In this document: piece after piece, positions 27,201-33,400 of the stretch
Layout: every line of letters begins with the position of its first letter
How positions within the stretch are numbered: the first letter of the stretch is position 1
Source of the DNA: Gammaproteobacteria bacterium AqS3
Lineage (GTDB): Bacteria > Pseudomonadota > Gammaproteobacteria > MEIF01 > AqS3
Length of the DNA stretch: 41,511 nt
Assembly: GCA_001750645.1 (NCBI GenBank)
Contig: MEIF01000014.1
Span: 1-41,511 of the forward strand
Direction: 5' to 3'
Made by a program: the position numbers and the translations under genes
The notes under the pieces: generated by a model
Databases searched by the model: none
Seen by the model: only the letters and a program-made list of their open reading frames with translations
What the model was told of the DNA's origin: nothing

Positions 27201-30170
27201 GACCCCCAGCGCCCCGGCCGGGTCTGCGTGCGCCTCCAGCTGCGGGACGTCGTTGTCGAACAGCTCGACCGCGATGCCGTCGCCCAGGGCCTCGTACTCG
27301 GCGCTGCCCGCCGTCATCTCGCCGGTCAGGATGATGGTGGCGGTCGCGTCCATCAGGTCGTCGTCGTGCACCGCCGTGACCGTGACCGTCTGTGCCTCGT
27401 CCCAGTTGTCGGCGGTGAAGCTCAGCGCGGCCGGGCTCAGCGTCAGCGTGGCATCGTCGGCGGCCAGGCTGACGCTGAGGGCGCCGGTGGGCGGGTGGTC
27501 GAGCTCGACGTCAAAGCGGACGGGCGCCCCCTCCTCGTCGATTGACAGCGATGATCTCGAGATCGAAAAGCCCGGGGTCTCGTCGTCGTCGACCCGCAGG
27601 GGGATGGACTCGGAGACATCGTGGTACTCGGTGGCATAGCCCGCACCCTCGGCGCTGACGTAGATGCGGACATTGCCGGTGATGTCGGCGGCGTCGTCAT
27701 CGTGCTCCGAGCGCACCGTGACGGTGGCGGACTGGCTGGCCCAGGTGCTGCTGCCGTCGATGAAGGCGTCGGTGACGGTGCAGGTCACGCCGGCGACCGC
27801 CTCGCAGTTGATCACCACCCTGGAGCCGGAGACGTTGAGGGCGGGGCGGGTCGCCACCCCGACCGAGAAGCTGGTCTGAGCGCCCTCGGAGATCGTCAGC
27901 GAGCTGGCCGACAGCACCAGGCCGACGTCGTCGTTGTCGGTGACCGTCACCGGCAGGCTGGCGGTAATGCCCGCGGCGCCGTAGTCCCCTCCGCTGGCGG
28001 TCAGGGTGATGGTCGCTGCGTCATCGACCGAGTCCTCGTCCGAGGCGGCGCTGACCGTCAGCGTGCGCGGGCAGTTCCACTGCGTGCCGGCCGCCGTGCA
28101 GTCGGCCGGGTTGGCGATGGCTGCGGTGGAGAATGTCATGGCCGCGGCCGGGGCGAAGCTCACCTCGCCCGAGCCGGTGCGCGCCGCCGTCAGCGTGACG
28201 GTCTCGGTCGGCTCGGAATCCAGCCTGACCGTGAAGCTGACGCCGTCGCCCTCCTCGTCCAGAGCCAGCGCCGTGCTCGACAGCGCCAGGCTGCGGGTGT
28301 TGGACTCGATCACCGAGATGCTCAGCGTCTCGGTGACGTTCTCAAAATCGCCGACATTGCCCGGGGTCATCAGGATCTCGATCGACGCGGTCTCGACCTC
28401 GATGTCGAAGTCATTCGCAGCCGAGATCGTCAGGCTCTGCGGGGTGTCCCAGTTGCTGCCGGTGAAGCTGATGGAGGTCTCCGACAGGGTGATCTCGTCG
28501 CTGGAGCCGGCCGAGGGGGTCAGGGCCACGCTGGCGCCGCCGGCGCCGGGGCTCTGCGACAGGCTCAGCCTGAGGCTGACGCTCGTGCCCTCATCCAGCT
28601 CGAGGTCCCTGCCGTCGAGGGCCGAGGCGGGGGTGGACTGCAGCAGCAGGCGGGGGGCGTCGTTGTCGGTGACGTTGAGCACGATGCTGCTGCCGCCGCT
28701 GGCGTATTCCGCATAGCCCCCGGTCATCGAGAAGGTCATCAAGAGCCTTCCCGATTCGTGGTTCTGGTTGGCGTCTTCATTGGCCGTGAGTGTCACGGTC
28801 TGGGGGTCGTCCCAGTTGCCGTTGCGGGAGAAGCTGATCGAACTCGGGCTGACCGTGACGCCGCTGAGATCCGAGGTGAGCTGGAGTGTGACGGCGCCGG
28901 TCGGGTTGGTCGCCAGATTGACGGTGAACTCGACCGAGGCGCCCTCCTCGAGCAGGTCCACGCTGGTCACCGAGACGACAACGCCGGCGGCTTCGTCGTC
29001 GTCGACGGTCACGCGAACCGTGGCGTTTGGAATGTCGTCGTATTCGCCGCCGCTGGGGTTGAAGTTGATCAGCGTGTCAATGTCGGCGGCGTCGTCGTCC
29101 TGCACCGCGTTGATCCCCAGGCTCTGTGCGACATTCCAGTTGTCCGGCGTGAACACGAGGGTCTGCGGCGAGCCGCCGTCGATGGTCACGAAGTTGCGCC
29201 GCCCCGAGTAGACGATGACCGAGACCTCGCTGGCGGTCGGCTCGGTGCCGAGCTGAACCGTCAGCGTGGTGCTGTCGCCCTCGTTCATCGTGAGCGAACT
29301 GTTCGACGTGACAATGCTGATCGGATCGTCGTCCGTGATGTGGACCGGCATGGTGGGGTTGGTCAGCGAGCTGTAGTTGGTGTCGGTCGTGCTGACCTCA
29401 AAGGTGATGCCGGTCGCGTTGCGCTCGTCAACGCCGTCGTCGTCGGAGGGCACCGTGACCGTGACCGCCTGGTCGGTGTCCCAGTTGTCCGCGGTGAAGG
29501 TCAGCGAGCTGGGGCTGACGGTCACGTCGCCGTCCTCGACCGTCTGCGTCAGCGTCAGCGTCACATCGGCGCTCGGCGCCGCATTGAGCCGCACGTTGAG
29601 CGTCCCCGAGGTGCCCTCGGTGACCTCCAGCGGCCAGGCGCTGAACACGAGCCGATACCTCGACGGCAGCGCAAACCAGATCGCATTGGACTCGGTGTGG
29701 GAGTGGGAGGTGGTGTCGCCCCTTGAGGCGTAGCAGGCATAGCCGATTTCATTCTCCAGCAGCGGCGTGTTGGTCTTGTTGAGGGTCAGCGTCCAGCCGT
29801 CTGAGCCCCCAGCCGGATCGACCGTTCGCAGCCCGGTAAACAGCGCCGGACACCTGAAGTTGACGACGCTGCTGTCACGGGTCGCCAAAATCGCCCCATT
29901 CTCATCGACGCTGTGCAGCCAGGCATTCGGCGGCCAGAACTTCCCGCTGTAGTGCCCGCCGGGATAGCCGGCGCCGTGCGAGAAGCCAAGCGGCGCCGCC
30001 AGAGCGGTGCACAGCCCCAAAAACGCCAGCGCCGGCAGCAGCCGGCGCAGGTCCAGACTTCGGGGTCTGGCTGGGGATGTGAGGGGGGTGTGAGGGGGCT
30101 TTCGAAGTAACCGGCTCTGATTGTTGTGGCTGTGACCGGAGAAATTGTTGTGAGAATGTGCTGTCTGCAT
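18288..30170 (-). CDS. giant Calx-beta-like repeat protein with C-terminal beta-barrel (3960 aa)
   Basis: Start chosen at ATG 30170 because a promoter-like element lies at 30203-30232, inside the longer frame that reaches 30299. The N-terminus is histidine-rich (MQTAHSHNNFSGHSHNNQ), then KPPHTPLTSP, a basic patch and a hydrophobic core LLPALAFLGLCTALAAP: an extended signal peptide of about 65 residues. The mature head begins with LGFSHGAG and has a cysteine pair (VNFRC ... GYACYASRGD). About 29 repeats follow. Then comes a segment with MLGSSADVIGRRFDA (about residues 3450-3565) and a barrel of about 390 residues ending LELNRRF. The barrel and pre-barrel segment are closely related to those of the neighbouring 3810-residue protein. 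One repeat has the WNCP cysteine variant. Likely an outer-membrane-anchored stalk or adhesin (inference). Confidence 0.88.
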   Translation of the reverse strand: MQTAHSHNNFSGHSHNNQSRLLRKPPHTPLTSPARPRSLDLRRLLPALAFLGLCTALAAPLGFSHGAGYPGGHYSGKFWPPNAWLHSVDENGAILATRDSSVVNFRCPALFTGLRTVDPAGGSDGWTLTLNKTNTPLLENEIGYACYASRGDTTSHSHTESNAIWFALPSRYRLVFSAWPLEVTEGTSGTLNVRLNAAPSADVTLTLTQTVEDGDVTVSPSSLTFTADNWDTDQAVTVTVPSDDDGVDERNATGITFEVSTTDTNYSSLTNPTMPVHITDDDPISIVTSNSSLTMNEGDSTTLTVQLGTEPTASEVSVIVYSGRRNFVTIDGGSPQTLVFTPDNWNVAQSLGINAVQDDDAADIDTLINFNPSGGEYDDIPNATVRVTVDDDEAAGVVVSVTSVDLLEEGASVEFTVNLATNPTGAVTLQLTSDLSGVTVSPSSISFSRNGNWDDPQTVTLTANEDANQNHESGRLLMTFSMTGGYAEYASGGSSIVLNVTDNDAPRLLLQSTPASALDGRDLELDEGTSVSLRLSLSQSPGAGGASVALTPSAGSSDEITLSETSISFTGSNWDTPQSLTISAANDFDIEVETASIEILMTPGNVGDFENVTETLSISVIESNTRSLALSSTALALDEEGDGVSFTVRLDSEPTETVTLTAARTGSGEVSFAPAAAMTFSTAAIANPADCTAAGTQWNCPRTLTVSAASDEDSVDDAATITLTASGGDYGAAGITASLPVTVTDNDDVGLVLSASSLTISEGAQTSFSVGVATRPALNVSGSRVVINCEAVAGVTCTVTDAFIDGSSTWASQSATVTVRSEHDDDAADITGNVRIYVSAEGAGYATEYHDVSESIPLRVDDDETPGFSISRSSLSIDEEGAPVRFDVELDHPPTGALSVSLAADDATLTLSPAALSFTADNWDEAQTVTVTAVHDDDLMDATATIILTGEMTAGSAEYEALGDGIAVELFDNDVPQLEAHADPAGALGVDGLSFAEGASATVSFNLSGTPGAGGATIRLTRLAGFSDQITESATVLRFTDSNWGTEQSIVFSAEDDDDVHQAGGVYRLAMEPTVAGDFTTRADPLPITVIETNSRSLVLSETALSMTEQGDAAGFTVRLDSEPTDDVTITLAPHTDKITLDPSLLEFTADDWSAGQSVTVSAVADDDTDDDSTSISFSSSGGDYGEHNVTASLPITVTDDDIPGFRLSATELTVDEGGSATFTVALRTIPDENVTVRLVQPLHLVNSDISLDAVAVLIGDQSLTTFTPANWNVPQTITVSAAEDNDASADTGTISLSASTAGGSDGYDSVPEASVSVTVTENDETGIVLSATELDVAEGGSATFTVQLETPPSANLTVTLMQPANTEVTVDTQTGVGGNQNTLTFTDATWQTPQTVTVSAMHDGDAVADTATVSLSASGAPEYAALSGIDSVSISVIEDESIGVEISETALSVVEDGAAGEDENIFTVALSSEPSGSVTVDFASSDTGAATVSVAGGGTQLSFAPSDWGTGQVVTVAAVSDDDAFAELVTISLTVSGAVEYAGLSGLDSVSVTVSDDDPVGLALSKSTIADIAEGASDSFTVQLRSAPAIDITVTLSSSDASISPDAGAAPGVQSVLTFTPSNWSTPQTVTLNAVEDDNAFGETNVEVTLSASGSHYSDVEERLTVTGVTDNDAVGLQLTQVEGGISMREGGARSFGVQLLSEPANGAVTVSVVNQNPSAATVSPASLSFGPDDWQTPKSVSIRAWGDYNAADEMFSVDLSASGGDYAGVTASVDVEVLDNDTAAITLVPRSLTIDEDGSGTFDVYIDSEPTADVTLTLAQPDNSDVTIDTDSATPGNQNTLTFTPRGWTNSQQVTVSAASDDGADDESASVDIAASGGDYGAVTASLPVTVTDQDTRGLTLSQSALSVTEGGSGTFTVRLGTRPTADVLITLSAPNEAEATLDTDAVAAGDQSELQFTTLNWSQPQTVTVGALHDDDAFGPETADISLSASGGDYGGVSASLTVSIDDDDTPGLSLTFDAGGDSGAADGLSLMEGGSATFPVRLTTRPTGTVTVTLGAPSNPDVTVSPSSLSFTPSRWNRAQLVTLLAAEDEDSADDTATISLTSSGADYNDAETVNVDVDVIDNDAPNWRLSANSVTLDEGGSATFTVVPVSRPDRDVTAVLGQGGAANPDISFSPASLSFTPSDWRTARTVTVSAAHDADAFDDVATLDVTGASAGGYYDGISAGIQVSVEDDDTQSLVLSAAEMTVNETETGTFQVRLATLPSAPVTAVIGRLGLPTPTVSITPASMIFTPDNWNTDQAVSIVTSADDDALDERVPVGIRASGGDYNVAGGVAVTVADKDTARLVLSETALTIDEGSSGNAFTVKLATRPSADVTVRLTQPSNTDVVADAHSDLGNQTRLTFTTANWNAAQSITLSAAQDDDAGDDSAELVMTASGGDYEALTATLAVTVDDNDFIGLRLTPNPLTLGEGSTGTLSVSLLSKPSDTVMLALGVPSRGDIQADADPQQAERQNTLNIDADNWQQEHPIRISVGEDDDFQDDTATLEITAMGGGYDDTSATANLSITDDDTPELNLSSATLSVAEGESATFTVALASRPPGAVTVSLVQDPSGAIEADTDTSQSVPQSDLVFGPDNWDQGQTVTVRALQDLDAVPETVELALTAQGSGYDRATDSITVSVSDDETAGLWFSLERVEVGEGGTSSFGVRLLSEPAGDVTVTIAQPDNRDVRIDADAAAGGDQNTVMITPDDWLVVRRVTVRAAEDDDGQNDEAALNLSASGGDYGSVSAALPVVVRDNERPGLTLSQSAVTVEENDAATVSVRLDTRPTAARVTLSLQSADPGAVTVAPASLTFTQDQWNRDQTFTLTGARDADAANERTSVTLSASGADYGEVTASLSVRVTDDGRPRFVLSQSSLSLEEQRSSAVTVHLSNLPTTPVTVSAISTDDSVARVSPDELTFTPANWYQAQPLTVTGVRDSNTVADRASILLSSEDAEYDGEMGAVDVVVTDIDIPMLDLLSNDLVVTEGDTGALDVRLNAEPTGAVRIALAVTESRLAQVTPEQMIFTPENWNRNQTLIVLGLSDDDAQDERAEITLVAAGAEFNTVWQEIALEILDDDEQGLSVSESRLSVNESGSESFTVQLDTEPAGEVTLDLEVTEEGIAALSVTQLRFDADDWSTPKTVEVLGVQDDDSETGRTRLRITSSGADYRGRQASIDITVADDESYGITVSTQSLTVDEGSGGATSTSGADADATAAGFTVSLNSLPYEDVSVLITSDDEELAVVSPQLLLFTPWNWAEPQQVEVRGVEDDDAADERTFVTARALGALHSGAEASIDITIRDDDPAELRLSVRQLTVPEDGAATFTVALSTAPSVPVTVGLSSEGIDMEMLSPARLEFAPDSWDRPQAVTVVGVQDEDRSNDRHTLVLEAAGGEFSGARVDLPVLMLDDDIGVVLAKEARSAEKVLEEMSRSMLGSSADVIGRRFDAAELPDRTVEVGNREIGIGDEGALGEAFVELALHFGASGSVVDTGPGDAQLDSFGSIRLEDGLPQRGAGGDDIDPGAPAISAFTYPVSLGASGGSITTWARYDHAEFSGELNAVDDPLSRGGARESFRGNHGTIWFGVDQRTEGDVLFGAALSQGTGGSDYRLDNLSASMDTNLTMLMPYIELPMTSGFLRLMMGFGGGELELTQTSGEKTQADLWVQIFSLGAKWPVARLGRTSVALTGSIGSSRVKTARSTMAALRGLSSVSGRVSAGLEVAHDGLGESWRVTPRFGLSMRQDSGQNSKGIGTELLWSMRLSAPVTRLSVDAGLRWLGMHAEDNYQEWSGSVELQLKPRDSAGRGLAMTLGPEWGEQHTGALEREEIFRPGEVQRRARGAGAGRMAVKATLGYGLDIHRGLLTPFAEYSILGGERSAARLMSGLKYRDGERLEARLFRERQASWGARARGRIGLELNRRF
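19818..29660 (-). repeat. about 29 Calx-beta-like coding repeats
   Basis: Units were counted from the EGGSATFTV-like strand following each DDD/DND turn. Examples are DEGGSATFTV, TEGGSGTFTV and MEGGSATFPV. Nine units carry the DTD...GNQNTL-like insertion. Confidence 0.82.
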
Positions 30171-30202
30171 ATAAGTATTGGCTTTTCTCAACTGTGGTTG
30201 TA

Positions 30203-30232
30203 ATTTTACTACACAACTTTCACGCGGCGCAA
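30203..30232 (-). promoter_or_regulatory. possible promoter for the 3960-residue gene
   Basis: On the minus strand TTGCGC (30232-30227) and TAAAAT (30208-30203) are 18 bp apart in a locally AT-rich stretch. The predicted start near 30196 gives a leader of about 26 nt before ATG 30170. The -35 is poor and the -10 matches at 5 of 6 bases. Confidence 0.45.
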
Positions 30233-30392
30233 TACCCAGGCCAAAAAGGTCTCGGATGGGGGCAGATTGGGCTGCGAATGGCTGCAAAAGGCTGGACATA
30301 AGCCACTGGCGGACTGGGGTTTCGATGCCGCTGAAGGTTGTTGGGCGCTGCGTCCCGCCCGAGTGCGCCGGCTGACATTTGCGCGACTATTC

Positions 30393-30412
30393 CCTCAGAT
30401 GCCGGGCTGAGG
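30393..30412 (-). terminator. weak hairpin after the 1325-residue gene
   Basis: CCTCAG/CTGAGG, a 6-bp perfect stem with an 8-base loop, lies 12 bases after the stop codon at 30424. No T-tract follows on the minus strand, so it is a poor intrinsic terminator. The rest of 30171-30392 has no recognisable gene. Confidence 0.25.
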
Positions 30413-30423
30413 CGCCCGCCAGG

Positions 30424-33400
30424 TCAGAAGGAGTGCCTGTGAATGTCAAAGGCAATGCGTCCGCGGTCGGGGGCGCCCCAGGCGCTGCGCCGCTCGAGGA
30501 ACAGGCGGGCTTCAAGTGCGCGGCTGGCGCTGAACTGCAGCCCGCCGCTGAGGTGCGTCTGTGCGGTGGCGCCGGAGCCGAGCGAGCGGTAGCGCATATA
30601 TGGCCTCAGCAGTCCGCTGCGCAGCCCCAGGCCGTAGCCGGCCTCGGCGCGCAGCCCGGCGCGGACGGGTTCGGTCGTCGTGTTCGCCTCTGCATTGAAG
30701 GGCTGGGCGCGGTCTAGCACGTCGCTCTCCTGGGCGCCCCACTCCGGCCCCAGCAGCAGCGACAGCCCGCGCCCCTCGGGTCCCCGGGGCAGGTAGCGCA
30801 GCTCGATGCTGCCGCCCTGCTCCTGCCGGCTGTCCTCGCTGTGCAGCGCCAGCCAGCGGGCGCCGAAGTCGACGCTCATGCGCCCGCCCGGCGAGCGCAG
30901 CCGCAGCGAGCCGGAGAACTCCATGCCGGTGCCGGTGACGCCGTCGCCGCCGTCCTGCCGCAGCGACAGCATCGTCTGCGGCGTCGCCCGCCAGCCGCCC
31001 CAGTCCAGCGGCTCCCGGGTCAGCTCGACACCGCCGACGGCGTTGACGGCGAACGGCTGCAGATCGCTGAGCACCGCCGCCGCACCGGGGGCGCCGTCCG
31101 TGCTCATCTGGCTGGCGACGCCGCCCACGGACGCCATCACCGAGGTGCTCTCGCCGATGCGCCCCAGCGGCCAGCGCAGGTCAAAGGCATACATCTCCAT
31201 CGACACCTCGGCCTCGCTGGCGGCGCTGTTCTGCCGGGTCCACTCCAGGTCGCCGCCGCCAAAGCCCAGCATGGCCCTGAATTCCATGCCGCCCAGATAC
31301 GCCCTCATGTAGGAGTGCCACATCGTCATGTCGGTCTCGATCTCGACCGGCAGATTGCCGGCGGTGAACTCGGTGCTGCTGCTGCTCTGCGAGACCGCCC
31401 CGCCGATCAGCAGGCCGCTGCTGAGCTGCCCGTCCACTCCCAGCCACAGGCTGCTCTGCGAGCCGTCGTAGTCGACGTCGTCGACGGCGCCGGAGAACTG
31501 CGCACTGTCAATGCGCCCCCAGAGCGATGTCAGTCCCGAGGCGGAGGTCTCGCTCTGGTTCAGGACGTAGCTGAAATCGCTGACGGGCGCCCGAACGCCC
31601 GGGCGCACCGACTGCGACACCGGCCGGCCGCCCCGCAGCTCGATGCCGCCGAGCCGGTCGGGGCGCAAGTCGCCTAAGCGCCCATGCCGGTCGGCCTGTG
31701 TGCGGCGGGGCTGGTGTTCTGCGGAGGCGCCGGTGGGGGTCAGGTCGACCGTCCCGATGGAGGAGTCAAACCGGAGGGAGATGACGTCGGCCGAGCGCGT
31801 CATCACGCTGCGCACCACCTCGGCCGTGACTTCCTGGGTCAGGCGGATCTCCTGCTGGCTCTCCCCTCCGGCGCCGGAGTCGTTGTCCTCGACGTTAATT
31901 TCGATGGTTTTCGAGTGGCCTCGAAATCCACCGCCCGAAGAGCTCAGACTTATATTCGCCCTGTCATTCTGACTGTCGGGGTCTTGGACGGCGGTGATCG
32001 TGAAGCTCTGGGGGGTCGAGGCGTTGCCCGGTGTGAAGGTCATTCTCGCCGGTGTGACCGTGGCCACCCGATCATTGTCGCTTCCGAGACTGATGCTCAC
32101 CGCACCTGCAGGGTCGCCGAGCACGCTCACCGTAAAGCGGCGGCTCTCGCCCTCGGCCAGCTCTGCATAGCTCCCCGGCGAGATGTTGAGGCCGAGCGCA
32201 TCGTCGTCAATCAGGGAGACACCCAGGGTGGTTGAATTTTCCAGGTAGCTGCCGCCCCGATCACTCAGTGCCAGACGGAAATACTCGCCGACTTGGTTGT
32301 CGTCCTGCACCGCCGTCAGGGTGAGCGTCTGGGGAGTGTTCCAGTTTTCGGGCGTGAAGGTCAGCGTGCTCTTGTCGACGGTCGCCGAGGTGCTCCCGGC
32401 ATAGTCGGAGCCCGGCGTCAGCGTCACGTCGAACGTCACATTGCCATCCCTTGGCCGGCTATTTAGCCTGACCGTGACGCTCTGCGTGCCGCCCTCGACC
32501 AGGTCCTCAACCGATTTACGGGACAGCAGCAGCCTCGGCTCGTCAATATCTATGAGTTCTATGACAAGTCCTCCTCCATTGCAGTAGTAATTGTTGCCCT
32601 CGCATACCAGTCGGACTCTTACAGTGCCAAAGGGGCGATAGTTATCGTCCCGAACCGTCGTAACGGCCACGGCCTGGGGCACATTCCAGTTGCCCGGGGT
32701 GAAGGTCAGCGTGGTTTTGCTAAAGCTTGCCTGGGGATTGACCGGCGGATTCTGTATCACTTTGACAATGACGTTTCGGGTCGGCGCTTCTTCAAGCCTG
32801 ACCCTGAAAGGATAACTTTCGCCCTCGATGATTTCTTTCACTGCCCTTAACCCTGGAGTAGTCAGCCTCGGCTGTTCATCCGCCCTGTCTGTGACCCGGA
32901 TGTTGACGACTTTGCTGACACCGTCGTAGCCGCCGCCGGAGGCCGAAAGGGTGAGCTGCACGTCCTCGTTGTTGAGATCGCTGTCGAAGGCGGCTTGCAC
33001 AGTGACGGTCTGATCCTTCGAGTAATTGCTCTCATTAAAGAACAGCTGGGTGTTGTAGCGTTCGATGACGCCGCTGGCCGAAGCGGCCAGCGTGACAGTA
33101 ACTTGAGCGTCTGCAAACGGTTGGCTGCTGAACGGGATCTTGCCCAGCTTCACCCTGAATTCGGCGTCATTGCTGCCACCGCCCTCGGTGATCTCAAGCC
33201 GCCCGCCGGTCAGTCCGGAGATGATGAGGTCGGGCTGGGCGTTGTCGTCGTCAACGGTGATGCTGACCGTGGTACTGAGGCCGTTGTAGTCGCCGCCCCG
33301 GCCCCTGAGCTCCAGGCTGAACCGCTCGTCGATGCTGTTGCTGTCCTGCACCCCCGTCAGGGTGACAGTCTTGGGGGTGGACCAGTCGGTGGTGGTGAAG

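Noticed and set aside
18288-30170. Possibility that the giant repeat proteins are type I-secreted RTX proteins
   Set aside because: No GGxGxDxxx nonapeptide arrays were seen. The N-termini have Sec signal peptides and the C-termini are barrel-like with a final Phe, which fits an autotransporter-like route better.
30171-30299. 43-codon upstream extension of the 3960-residue gene
   Set aside because: It overlaps the promoter-like element at 30203-30232 and reads as unremarkable sequence. The downstream ATG gives a coherent extended signal peptide.
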